Source of the DNA: JANXYW01 sp964458665
Lineage (GTDB): Bacteria; Chloroflexota; Dehalococcoidia; DSTF01; JACRBR01
Length of the DNA: 15,958 bases
Direction of reading: 5' to 3'
Assembly (NCBI GenBank): GCA_964458665.1
Contig: CAYWOO010000076.1
Coordinates: 1 to 15,958, forward strand
Shown here one piece after another: positions 6,534-13,827 of the stretch. The translations under genes and the position numbers were made by a program. The notes beneath the pieces are model-generated. The model was not told the origin of the DNA. It was given only the letters and a program-made list of their open reading frames with translations, and searched no databases. Positions within the stretch are counted from its first letter, which is position 1. Each line of letters opens with the position of its first letter.

Positions 6534-7028
6534 ATGCTCGGACATCTGGTAGGGACGGTGCGGCGGAACCACGCACTGGAGCACGCGACGATCGCGGTGC
6601 TGCTGCGGCGGCTCGGTCACGATATCCGCATGGTCGGGCGTGCGACGCGCGACGGCTACTACCTCTACGCCGACGTGCCGACGGAGCTGCTCGAAGAATC
6701 GACGCGCGAGGCGCTGCTGCGGCTGAAGTCGGGCGAGGGACACCTGGCGGTGTCGTCGCTGTGCGGCACGAACCTCGCCGTGGCAGGCGCGCTCGCGGGC
6801 GTGGCGTCGCTCGCCACGATGGGCGGCGCGCACAATCGCGCGGAGAAGCTCCCGAACGTCATCCTCGCATCGATGCTGGCGGTGCTCGCGGCGCAGCCGG
6901 TCGGCCGCATGGTGCAGCGCTATCTCACCACGAGCCCCGATCTCTCGGACACCGAGATCGTCGGCATCAAAGCGAGCAATCGCGGCAGCGCCAGATTCCA
7001 CAAAGTGCAGACATCGCGCGGCGGCTAG
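6534..7028 (+). CDS. DUF6391-like small membrane-associated protein
   Basis: This 164-residue protein starts at an ATG preceded by GGGAGG at 9 nt. The N-terminal R-R-N-H-A-L-E-H-A-T-I (10-20) is a conserved signature I associate with the DUF6391 family of cyanobacteria and Chloroflexota. The His and Glu there could bind a metal or cofactor, but no activity is known. The middle (about 76-100: C-G-T-N-L-A-V-A-G-A-L-A-G-V-A-S-L-A) and about 109-123 are hydrophobic enough for one or two membrane segments. The C-terminal tail from 132 is polar and ends in basic and Gly residues. It lies between the cupredoxin lipoprotein and a tRNA gene, apparently as its own transcription unit. The gene is certainly real; the family name is from memory and the function is unknown. 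Confidence 0.65.
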   Translation: MLGHLVGTVRRNHALEHATIAVLLRRLGHDIRMVGRATRDGYYLYADVPTELLEESTREALLRLKSGEGHLAVSSLCGTNLAVAGALAGVASLATMGGAHNRAEKLPNVILASMLAVLAAQPVGRMVQRYLTTSPDLSDTEIVGIKASNRGSARFHKVQTSRGG

Positions 7029-7067
7029 CATCGTGCGCGCGTCGACCGAGCCCACCCGGCACAACAA

Positions 7068-7143
7068 GCCCCCGTAGCTCAGTGGACAGAGCACCGGACT
7101 TCTAATCCGATGGTCGCAGGTTCGAATCCTGCCGGGGGTGCCA
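7068..7143 (+). tRNA. tRNA-Arg (anticodon UCU)
   Basis: A full 76-nt cloverleaf can be drawn: acceptor GCCCCCG/CGGGGGT, D stem GCTC/GAGC, anticodon loop CTTCTAA with anticodon TCT (7101-7103), T arm GCAGG-TTCGAAT-CCTGC, discriminator G, and an encoded CCA (7141-7143). It reads AGA codons. Two positions are imperfect: G1·U72 at the top of the acceptor and C27·A43 at the base of the anticodon stem. All other pairs are canonical, so the gene is judged functional. Confidence 0.95.
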
Positions 7144-7174
7144 ACTCCTCCTTGACGCAAGCGAGTGCCGCAGG

Positions 7175-7202
7175 TTGACAAGCACCACCGCGATCGTGAA
7201 AT
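7175..7202 (+). promoter_or_regulatory. Promoter of the decayed beta-helix gene
   Basis: A perfect TTGACA (7175-7180) is followed by 16 nt and TGAAAT (7197-7202). A Shine-Dalgarno GGGAGG (7227-7232) then lies 6 nt before TTG 7239. Expression signals thus look intact although the gene is broken. Confidence 0.5.
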
Positions 7203-7238
7203 GATCGGAGCATCTCGCAAATGCCCGGGAGGTAAAAC

Positions 7239-7712
7239 TTGGCCACGACCTCGAACCGGTTCAACACCCTGCTCCCTCTGCTCGTGTTGGTTGGCATCAT
7301 CGCGCTGTTTGCCCAACGCGCCTCGGGCGGCCCGCTCGACCCGCCGGGGCCTCCGGGATCCACGGACAGCGTGCGGCTGCCCGGCACGCCGATCTCGTCC
7401 ATCCCGTACACGATCACGGAATCAGATCCTACTATCTCACGCGCAACCTGACGGCGGTGTCTGGTAACGGCATCACGGTCAACGCGGACAACGTAACACT
7501 CGACTTGATGGGGTTCGCGCTGATCGGCCCGGGAGGCAGTGGGATCGGCGTGGCCAGCGGTTTCAGCACGACGCGCCGGAATAATGCGATCCGCAATGGC
7601 GTTATCAGGGGCTGGGACACGGGAGTCCTAACGGACTATTTCATCCGTAGCACCTACGAAGACCTCCGGGTTACGAACAACGTCTACGGGTTGTATATCG
7701 GCATGGGTAGCT
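7239..7712 (+). pseudogene. Frameshifted and 3'-truncated exported right-handed beta-helix protein
   Basis: A TTG start with GGGAGG 6 nt upstream opens a signal peptide (hydrophobic residues 10-25), then a collagen-like D-P-P-G-P-P-G and the conserved T-P-I-S-S-I-P-Y-T-I-T-E-S lead-in. At about 7423 the frame breaks: it runs to a stop at 7451, while the expected continuation (G)-S-Y-Y-L-T-R-N-L-T-A-V-S-G-N-G-I-T-V appears one frame over. Restoring one G (TCAGGATCC instead of TCAGATCC) repairs it. The second frame gives two or three beta-helix coils (N-V-T-L-D-L-M-G-F, N-A-I-R-N-G-V-I-R-G-W, Y-E-D-L-R-V-T-N-N-V-Y-G-L-Y-I-G) and loses family character after about 7712. Intact relatives are much longer, so the 3' part has been deleted next to the sigma factor gene. 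The open frame itself drifts on to 7795. Confidence 0.7.
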
Positions 7713-7772
7713 CTTGCCAACCGCTTCCGGTTCTTGCCGGACGTGGTGTGTTGCGCGCTGAGGGAGTCGCTT

Positions 7773-8372
7773 ATGACGACCGCAGCCATCGATAACGTCT
7801 TCATGCCAAGCCGCCTCAAGGACAACCGAGCCGCCGACGGTTGGCGTCCCCCTGCTCCTGGCACCCTGGGTTCGCCCACGCTCGCCGCGGCATATGTTGC
7901 GCACCGTGATGCCGCGTACCGGGTCGCGTATCGAATCCTGGGTGACGGGCCTGCGGCGGATGACGCCGTACAGGACGCATTTCTCAAGCTCTGGATCGGC
8001 CCTGCGCAATACGATCCATCACGCGGCTCGATGCGGGGCCTGTTGCTGACCATCGCACGCCACACCTCGATCGATGTCATACGGAGGCGAACGCGGCGTC
8101 AGCGGACCGAGAGCACGTACTGCATCGACGCGACCTACGTGACGGATGGCCCGGAACGCGCCGCCGAGCAGGCAGACGACGCTCGACACGTCAGAGCCGC
8201 GCTACGCGCGCTCCCGGGAGAGCAGCGCCGAGCGATCGAGATGGCGTACTTTTCGGAACTGACCCGCCGCGAGATCGCTGCGTCGGGCGGCGTGCCTGTA
8301 GGAACCGTGAAGAGCCGCATGCGTCTCGGAATGAAGAAACTCACCTCAACGCTCGCCGATCGGCGAGCCTGA
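7773..8372 (+). CDS. ECF-type RNA polymerase sigma factor
   Basis: This 199-residue protein starts at an ATG with GAGGGAG 6 nt upstream; the frame is open from 7734 but the extra residues lack support. Sigma2 spans about 36-106 (A-A-Y-R-V-A-Y-R-I-L-G-D ... D-A-V-Q-D-A-F-L-K-L-W, and the DNA-melting end I-A-R-H-T-S-I-D-V-I-R-R-R). Sigma4 spans about 138-192 (L-R-A-L-P-G-E-Q-R-R-A-I-E-M-A-Y-F, then the helix-turn-helix E-I-A-A-S-G-G-V-P-V-G-T-V-K-S-R-M-R-L-G-M-K-K-L). The N-terminal 35 residues are an unassigned Pro-rich extension. No anti-sigma gene follows; the next gene is the mutasome operon on the same strand after 114 bp, which has its own promoter. The regulated genes are unknown. The upstream promoter region may have been altered by the deletion that cut the beta-helix gene. 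Confidence 0.92.
   Translation: MTTAAIDNVFMPSRLKDNRAADGWRPPAPGTLGSPTLAAAYVAHRDAAYRVAYRILGDGPAADDAVQDAFLKLWIGPAQYDPSRGSMRGLLLTIARHTSIDVIRRRTRRQRTESTYCIDATYVTDGPERAAEQADDARHVRAALRALPGEQRRAIEMAYFSELTRREIAASGGVPVGTVKSRMRLGMKKLTSTLADRRA
8351..8368. repeat. Perfect 18-bp palindrome at the 3' end of the sigma factor gene
   Basis: GCTCGCCGATCGGCGAGC equals its own reverse complement and lies inside the last codons of the ECF gene. It is followed by a second imperfect hairpin (GAGCCTG ... CAGGGCTC, 8365-8384) without a T-run. It may act as a weak transcript end or be a by-product of the L-A-D-R-R-A coding sequence. Confidence 0.5.
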
Positions 8373-8432
8373 GCGACAGGGCTCGGGGTTCATCACCAGA
8401 CCATCCCCCACAATCCTCCGTATTCAGTTCCA

Positions 8433-8462
8433 TTGCCAATAGCACACTTGTTCTAGTAGACT
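8433..8462 (+). promoter_or_regulatory. Promoter of the imuB-like/DUF6504/dnaE2 operon
   Basis: TTGCCA (8433-8438), 18-nt spacer, TAGACT (8457-8462), and a predicted start near 8469. A Shine-Dalgarno AAGGAG (8477-8482) precedes ATG 8487. The spacer contains the LexA-like box listed separately. Confidence 0.6.
8442..8453 (-). promoter_or_regulatory. Candidate LexA (SOS) operator
   Basis: On the minus strand this reads GAACAAGTGTGC. The Gram-positive LexA consensus is CGAACRNRYGTTYG; its inner 12 positions are matched at all but one (GTGC where GTTY is expected), while the outer C and G are not matched. It lies between the -35 and -10 elements, where a repressor would block polymerase. This agrees with known LexA control of imuB/dnaE2 cassettes in other bacteria. 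Confidence 0.5.
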
Positions 8463-8486
8463 GCACTCCCCGCATAAAGGAGCGCG

Positions 8487-9659
8487 ATGCGTCTGGCGTA
8501 CGTCCATATTCCGCGGTTTGCGCTTGCGGTTGAGGCCCGGCTCAACCAGCAGCTGCTGCATGCGCCCGCCATCGTCTACGACCACAACCGCGTGCTCGAA
8601 GCGTCGCCCGGGCTGGACGATGCACATCCGGGGCTATCGCTGCGCAAGGCGCGCGCTGCGTACCCGCACGCCATCTTCGTCCCGGCCACGCCACTGCTCT
8701 ATCGCGAGGTCTCGGAGACCCTGCTGCGCGCGCTCGAGCTGATCGGGCCGCGTGTCGAGCTGGTCGAGCAGGGGTGCGCGTACGTCGATATCGGCGGCCT
8801 CGATGGCCACTACGCCGACGCGTTCGCGCTCGCCGGGAAGATCGTCGATACGGTGCGCGACGCGACCGGGCTGCTGCCGTCCGTCGGCATCGCCGAAGGC
8901 AAGCTTGTCGCGCACGTGGCGGCACGGCTGTGCACGCCGGGCGATGCAGGTGTCGTGCCGGTGGGGCGCGAGCGCGACTTTCTGCGCGACAAGAGCGTCA
9001 CGCTGCTGCCCGTTACGCCGGAGATCATCGGCCGCCTACAGACGCTCGCGCTGCACACATTCGGCGATATCGCGGCGCTGGCGCAGCCGGCCGTCGCCGC
9101 GCAGTTCGGCCGTAATGGCGCGACGATGTGGGAGCTGGCGAACGGCATCGATCGCCGGCCGCTCCAGCCGCGATCGCCGGTGGAGTGCCTCGTCGAGCAA
9201 CTGACCTTCGACGCGCCCGTCGCCACCGTCGAGACGCTGGTGATGGCCGGACAGCAGCTGATCCGGCGGCTGCTGTATCAACTCGGCCACAAGAGCGCGC
9301 GACGCATGCACATCCAGCTGTCACTCGATGGCGGCCTCGTCTGGGAGCGCCTCGACAACTTCCGCGCGCCCACCTCCGACGAGCCGCGGATCATGCTGCT
9401 GCTCAAGACGCGGCTGGCGGCGATCGCGCTCACGTCATCGGTAGACGCGATCGCGATCACGCTGGACGGCATCGGCAACGAGGTCGCGCAGCAGAAGCGC
9501 CTGGTGACCGACACCACCCCGCAGCTCGACCAGGTGGCGGAAGCAGTCCGCCAGTTACGCGTGCAGTATCGGCGGCCGGTGGTCTGGCGCGCCGTGGAGG
9601 TAGACCCATGCTCACGACATCCGGAAGAACGGGCGATCCTGATACCGTACGACGCCTGA
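8487..9659 (+). CDS. ImuB-like catalytically inactive Y-family DNA polymerase
   Basis: This 390-residue protein has the Y-family fold but has lost its catalytic acids. The first motif reads L-A-Y-V-H7-I-P where DinB has H-V-D-M-D. The S-L/I-D-E-A-Y-L-D motif reads V-E-Q-G96-C97-A-Y-V-D, so both the Asp and Glu are gone. The palm/finger remainder is recognisable (S-V-G-I-A-E-G-K-L-V-A-H-V-A-A, about 131-143), and a little-finger-like domain starts near 225. ImuB proteins act as scaffolds that bring DnaE2 to the sliding clamp during translesion synthesis rather than as polymerases. No clear Q-L-P-L-W-G-type clamp motif was spotted. It is the first gene of a coupled operon: DUF6504 starts 52 nt before its stop. 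No imuA-type gene is in the window. The symbol is withheld because orthology rests on context and motif loss. Confidence 0.85.
   Translation: MRLAYVHIPRFALAVEARLNQQLLHAPAIVYDHNRVLEASPGLDDAHPGLSLRKARAAYPHAIFVPATPLLYREVSETLLRALELIGPRVELVEQGCAYVDIGGLDGHYADAFALAGKIVDTVRDATGLLPSVGIAEGKLVAHVAARLCTPGDAGVVPVGRERDFLRDKSVTLLPVTPEIIGRLQTLALHTFGDIAALAQPAVAAQFGRNGATMWELANGIDRRPLQPRSPVECLVEQLTFDAPVATVETLVMAGQQLIRRLLYQLGHKSARRMHIQLSLDGGLVWERLDNFRAPTSDEPRIMLLLKTRLAAIALTSSVDAIAITLDGIGNEVAQQKRLVTDTTPQLDQVAEAVRQLRVQYRRPVVWRAVEVDPCSRHPEERAILIPYDA
9596..9600 (+). promoter_or_regulatory. Shine-Dalgarno site inside the imuB-like gene deciding the DUF6504 start
   Basis: GGAGG is placed 7 nt before ATG 9608, inside the 3' end of the upstream gene. 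It supports the long overlap rather than the later ATG at 9701. Confidence 0.65.
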
Positions 9660-9889
9660 GCGCGCCGCGGTCGCTGCAGGTCGAAGTCGGCGGCGATGCG
9701 ATGCCGCGCCGCATCCAGCATCACGGACGCTGGCGCGCCGTCGCGCAGGTGCGCGAACGCTATCGCACCGACGATCGCTGGTGGACCGACACGCCGATCT
9801 CGCGCGAGTACTTCGATCTGCTGCTGGAAGACGGCCGGCCGATCACGATCTACCTCGACCGGCTGGAAGGGCAGTGGCATGCGCACTGA
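9608..9889 (+). CDS. DUF6504-like small protein of the mutasome operon
   Basis: This is a 93-residue protein nested between the imuB-like gene (52-nt overlap) and dnaE2 (11-nt overlap). The core (about 32-90) reads P-R-R-I-Q-H-H-G-R-W-R-A-V then E-R-Y-R-T-D-D-R-W-W-T, R-E-Y-F-D-L-L-L-E-D-G-R-P-I-T-I-Y and ends D-R-L-E-G-Q-W. This Trp/Arg-rich pattern of short beta strands fits the DUF6504 family that I know beside dnaE2 in actinobacteria. No catalytic residues are apparent; a role as a small partner of the ImuB/DnaE2 complex is inference from the conserved position. The first 30 residues are variable and overlap imuB coding, so they may be structurally unimportant. The gene is real: its frame is conserved and has its own Shine-Dalgarno site. 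Confidence 0.75.
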   Translation: MLTTSGRTGDPDTVRRLSAPRSLQVEVGGDAMPRRIQHHGRWRAVAQVRERYRTDDRWWTDTPISREYFDLLLEDGRPITIYLDRLEGQWHAH

Positions 9890-12800
9890 TACCTATGTCG
9901 AGCTGCACTGTCATAGCTCCTTCTCGTTCCGCGAAGGCGCATCGAGCCCGCTGGAGCTGGTGCTGACGGCGCGCCAGCTTGGCTACGACACGCTGGCGCT
10001 GACCGATCACGACAACCTGGCCGGGGCGATGGAGTTCGCGCAGATCGCGAAGGAGTGGGGCGTCCGCCCGATCATCGGCGCGGAGGTGACGCTGCGCGGC
10101 GGCGCGCATCTGACGCTGCTGGCCGAAACGCAGCGCGGCTACGCCAACATCAGCCGCCTGATCTCGCACGCGCATCTCAACAGCCCGCGCGACGAGCCGC
10201 AGCTCGATCCGGAGGAGCTACGCGGTTGCGCCGAAGGCATCATCGCGCTCTCTGGCTGTCGCGACGGCGAGGTCTCGCGATTCATCGAAGCGGGCGACTG
10301 CGCTGCGGCACATGCGGCAGCCGCACGCTACGCCGCGATCTTCGGCGCCTGCAACTTCTTCATCGAACTGCAGCAGAACCTGGTACACGGCGATCGCGTC
10401 CGCAACCGCGGCCTCGCCGATCTGGCGAGCACGCTCAGCCTCGGCATCGTCGCCGCGAACAATGTGCACTATCACAACCGGGCGCGGCACCGGCTGCAGG
10501 ATGTGCTTGTGGCGGTGCGCCATCGCAGCACGCTCGACGCGTCGGAGCACCTGCGCCGCAAGAACGCCGAGTTCTACCTGAAAGCGCCGGCGGAGATGGC
10601 GCGGCTCTTCGCCGATCTGCCGGAAGCGATCGCCAACACGCGTATCATCGCCGACCGCTGCACGTTCGATCTCACACGCGACCTCACGTATCAGTTCCCG
10701 GATTTTGAGGCGCCCGGCGGCCGCACCGCGGACGAGTTTCTCGAAGAGGTCTGCTTCGCCAGCGCCCGCGAGAAGTACCGGCGCATCACAACGGACCTCG
10801 AACGGCGCATCCGGCACGAACTGGAGCTGATCCGGCAAGCGTCGCAGGCGGGCTTCTTCCTACGCAACTGGGAGATCATGCGCTACGCCCGCGAGAACAA
10901 GCTGCCCGCCCGTGGCCGCGGATCGTCGGTGGGGTCGCTGGTCTGCTATCTGCTCGACCTCTCCGGCATCGATCCGATCAAGTACAACCTGTTTTCGGGG
11001 CGGTTCCTCAACGAAGCGCGCCGCAAGGAAGACGTGCCGGATATCGATATCGACTTCGCGCGGGAAGCGCGCGAGCGGATGTTCGCGCACGTCTTCGAGA
11101 ACTACGGCACCGAATACGCGGCGATGGTCGCCAACGTCATCACGTACCGCTATCCGATGGCGATTCGCGATGTGGGCAAAGCGCTCGGCCTGCAGGAAAC
11201 GGACATCGACAAACTGGCGAAGCGCCTGCGCGGCCGCTTCGCGCGCTCGCTGATCGAAGAGCTGCGCGACATGCCGGAGTTCGTCGACCGTATCGACGCG
11301 CCCATCTGGCAAGAGTTCGTGCGGCTGGTCGAGGAGCTGCGCGATACGCCACGGCATCTCAGCCAGCATTCCGGCGGCATGATCATCTCCAGCACGCCGA
11401 TCATCGAGCAGGTGCCCGTCCAGCCGACGGCGATGCCCGGACGCTTCATCTGCCAGTGGGATAAAGATTCCGTCGCCGACGCCGGCTTCATCAAGATGGA
11501 CTTCCTCGGCTACCCCAGCCTCGGGCATCTGTACCGGATCCTCGATCTCATCGAAGAGCAGCGCGACCGCCGCATCGATTCCGCGGACATCCCGCTGGAC
11601 GATCCCGCCGTCTACGAGATGATCCAGCGCGGCGACATCCTGGGCATCGTGCAGATCCAGAGCCGCGCGCAGCTGCAGGCGATCCTGCGGCTCAACATCT
11701 CATCGATTGAAGATCTGGTGGTGCAGGTGGCGCTGATCCGCCCCGGTCCGATCCAGGGCGGCGCCGTTAATCCGTACATCGCGCGCTGCCAGGGCCGCGA
11801 GGCCGTCACGTACGACCACGCCTGTCTGGAGCCGATCCTGGGCGAGACGAAGGGCGTCATTGTCTTTCAGGAACAGGTGCTGGAAGTGGCGATGGCGATC
11901 TCCGGCTTCACCGCGGGCCAGGCCGAGAGCCTGCGCCGTGCCATGAGCCGCAAGCGCTCTCGCGAGGAGATGGAGAAGCTGCGCGAAGCGTTTATGCAGG
12001 GCGCGCGCGCACAGGGCCACGTCGACGACGCCGGCGCTGTCGCGATCTTCGAGAAGATCGTCGCGTTCGCGGCGTTCGGCTTCCCAAAAGCGCACGCCGC
12101 GGCGATGGCGGAGACGGCGGGCAAGCTGGCGTGGCTGAAGCGCTACTACCCGCTGGAGTTCTACACCGCGTGGCTGAACGAGTGGCCGTTCGGGTTCTAC
12201 AGCCCCGGCGTCATCGTCAACCAGGCGCGGCGCAACGACATCGAAGTGCGCCCGGTCGACGCCAACCGCAGCCACGGCGACTGCATCATTGAAGGCGGGG
12301 CGATCCGGCTCGGCTACAACTACGTGCGCGGCATCGGCGAGGCGACACGCACGCGACTCGATGATGAGGTGCGGAGCGGCGGCGCGTACATCTCGCTCTG
12401 GGATTTCTGGCGCCGGACCCGCACCGAGCGCGATCCGATCGAGCGGCTGATCCATCTCGGCGCATTCGCCTGGACCGGCCTGCACGAGCGCGAATTGCTG
12501 TGGCAGCTCGGGCTGTTCTACCAGCCGCTCGGCAAGCAGCTACCGCTCGCGCTGCCGTACGATGCCGACCTCGTGCCGCTCGTCGAGATGACGGAGGGCG
12601 AACGCATCGTGACGGATCTGCGGTACACGGAAGGCGCGATCACCGCGCGCGGGCACATCATGGATCTCGCGCTGGGATCGCTGCACGAAGGCATCACGCC
12701 CAGCCACGTCGTCGACCGCATGGCGCACGGCGCACCGGTGACGGTGGCGGGCTTCGTCGCCGTGCGGCAGGCGCCGCAGACGGCGAAGGGCTTCGTCTTC

Positions 12801-13013
12801 CACACGCTGGAGGACCACTTTGGGCTGCTCAACGTCATTACCAAGCCGCATCTCGTCGCGAAGTACCAGCGCATCATCGAGCACGCCAGCGCGATCATCG
12901 TGCACGGCCACATCGAGCGGCAAGAGCGCGTAGTCAACGTCGTCACCGAGCGCATGAAGCTGCTGCCGCTCGCAGGCGGCCGTCACGTGCGTCGCGCGTC
13001 GCACGATTGGTGA
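9879..13013 (+). CDS. dnaE2: Error-prone DNA polymerase III alpha-type subunit DnaE2
   Basis: This 1044-residue protein is shorter than replicative DnaE (about 1160) because it lacks the C-terminal tau-binding part, as DnaE2 does. The order of parts is as follows: an N-terminal PHP domain with H10-C-H12-S-S-F-S-F and L-T-D-H-D-N; the palm with P-D-I-D-I-D-F (387-393) and the third acid D541 in F-I-K-M-D-F-L-G; the DnaE2-typical A-M-S-R-K-R-S-R-E-E-M-E-K-L; a helix-hairpin-helix (Y-V-R-G-I-G-E, around 815); and an OB fold (about 950-1035). It is the polymerase of SOS-induced translesion mutagenesis. ATG 9879 is chosen (AAGGG 7 nt upstream, 11-nt overlap with DUF6504); the frame is open from 9696, but that part is the other-frame reading of DUF6504. 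It converges on the SDR gene with 27 bp between stops and no hairpin seen. Confidence 0.95.
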   Translation: MRTDTYVELHCHSSFSFREGASSPLELVLTARQLGYDTLALTDHDNLAGAMEFAQIAKEWGVRPIIGAEVTLRGGAHLTLLAETQRGYANISRLISHAHLNSPRDEPQLDPEELRGCAEGIIALSGCRDGEVSRFIEAGDCAAAHAAAARYAAIFGACNFFIELQQNLVHGDRVRNRGLADLASTLSLGIVAANNVHYHNRARHRLQDVLVAVRHRSTLDASEHLRRKNAEFYLKAPAEMARLFADLPEAIANTRIIADRCTFDLTRDLTYQFPDFEAPGGRTADEFLEEVCFASAREKYRRITTDLERRIRHELELIRQASQAGFFLRNWEIMRYARENKLPARGRGSSVGSLVCYLLDLSGIDPIKYNLFSGRFLNEARRKEDVPDIDIDFAREARERMFAHVFENYGTEYAAMVANVITYRYPMAIRDVGKALGLQETDIDKLAKRLRGRFARSLIEELRDMPEFVDRIDAPIWQEFVRLVEELRDTPRHLSQHSGGMIISSTPIIEQVPVQPTAMPGRFICQWDKDSVADAGFIKMDFLGYPSLGHLYRILDLIEEQRDRRIDSADIPLDDPAVYEMIQRGDILGIVQIQSRAQLQAILRLNISSIEDLVVQVALIRPGPIQGGAVNPYIARCQGREAVTYDHACLEPILGETKGVIVFQEQVLEVAMAISGFTAGQAESLRRAMSRKRSREEMEKLREAFMQGARAQGHVDDAGAVAIFEKIVAFAAFGFPKAHAAAMAETAGKLAWLKRYYPLEFYTAWLNEWPFGFYSPGVIVNQARRNDIEVRPVDANRSHGDCIIEGGAIRLGYNYVRGIGEATRTRLDDEVRSGGAYISLWDFWRRTRTERDPIERLIHLGAFAWTGLHERELLWQLGLFYQPLGKQLPLALPYDADLVPLVEMTEGERIVTDLRYTEGAITARGHIMDLALGSLHEGITPSHVVDRMAHGAPVTVAGFVAVRQAPQTAKGFVFHTLEDHFGLLNVITKPHLVAKYQRIIEHASAIIVHGHIERQERVVNVVTERMKLLPLAGGRHVRRASHDW

Positions 13014-13040
13014 TGTGTTATTGCCGACGCACGCCGCGGC

Positions 13041-13820
13041 TCACGCGTTGCGGATCATCAGCCCGCCGTCTACGACGAGGTGCGCGCCGTTGATGAAACT
13101 TGCCGCCGGCAGCACGAGGCTGAGCGTTGCGTGCGCGACCTCTTCGGGATCGCCGTAGCGCTTGAGCGCGACGCGGCGGCGCGCGAACTTGTCCTTCATC
13201 TCATCCGGGATGCCTGCCGTCATACCCGTTTTGATCGGGCCGGGGCAGATGCAGTTGACGTTGATGCCGCGCGGTCCGAGCTCCACCGCCATCGAGCGCG
13301 TGAGGCCGATGACGCCGTGCTTCGCGGCGGTGTACGGACTGGCGCCGGCCGTCGCGCCGAGGCCTTCCGTCGATGCGATGTTCACGATGCGGCCGTCGCG
13401 GTTGCGCGCGAGATCGGCGGCGCACGCACGGATCAGGAGGGCCTGCGCCGTCAGGTTTACGGCGAAGGTCAGCGCCCACGCTTCCTCCCACCGCTCGTGA
13501 TCGATGGGCGCGCCGACAGAGATACCGGCATTGTTGATGAGGATGTCGATCGGCCCGAGGTCAGTCCGAATGCGCGCGACGAGATCGGGAATCGCGGCGC
13601 CGTCGGCGAGATCGGCCGCATACGCCTGCGCGTGTCCGCCCGCTTCGCGAATCTCCGCTGCTACCGCCTCGACGGCATCGGCGCTGCGGTCGACAAGCGC
13701 GAGCCGCGCGCCCTCGTCGGCGAACACATACGCGGTGGCGCGGCCCATGCCGCTGGCCGCGCCGGTGATGATGGCAACGCGTCCTTCGATCGAGCGGCTG
13801 AGCTTGCTGAGTCGTGGCAT
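13041..13820 (-). CDS. Short-chain dehydrogenase/reductase (SDR), classical type
   Basis: This 259-residue protein is of typical classical SDR length. The cofactor-binding T-G-A-A-S-G-M-G spans 19-26. D44 at the end of the second strand (A-L-V-D-R) points to NAD(H) rather than NADP(H). N-N-A-G is at 96-99, N122 is in the active-site tetrad position, and the catalytic set is S150, Y163 and K167 (S-x12-Y-x3-K). It ends in the usual V-V-D-G-G sequence. It oxidises or reduces an alcohol/ketone pair; the substrate cannot be read. The start ATG 13820 has no Shine-Dalgarno site but a TATATT box 7 nt ahead, so it is probably leaderless. It is divergent from the P450 gene across a 136-bp region, a common layout for co-acting oxidation enzymes. 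Confidence 0.95.
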   Translation of the reverse strand: MPRLSKLSRSIEGRVAIITGAASGMGRATAYVFADEGARLALVDRSADAVEAVAAEIREAGGHAQAYAADLADGAAIPDLVARIRTDLGPIDILINNAGISVGAPIDHERWEEAWALTFAVNLTAQALLIRACAADLARNRDGRIVNIASTEGLGATAGASPYTAAKHGVIGLTRSMAVELGPRGINVNCICPGPIKTGMTAGIPDEMKDKFARRRVALKRYGDPEEVAHATLSLVLPAASFINGAHLVVDGGLMIRNA

Positions 13821-13827
13821 GTCGCTG

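Noticed and set aside
7415..7430. Programmed ribosomal frameshift in the beta-helix gene
   Set aside because: No slippery heptamer or stimulatory structure is present at the break, and the product is also truncated downstream. A plain one-base deletion explains it better.
8487..9659. Active DNA polymerase IV (DinB)
   Set aside because: The catalytic Asp of the first motif and the Asp-Glu pair of the second are replaced by His, Gly and Cys, so it cannot be an active Y-family polymerase.
9696..9878. N-terminal extension of DnaE2 from 9696
   Set aside because: Those 61 codons are the alternative-frame reading of the DUF6504-like gene and precede the conserved PHP start.
11700..12485. 261-codon open frame antisense to dnaE2
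   Set aside because: It lies wholly within the conserved polymerase core and has no recognisable domain.
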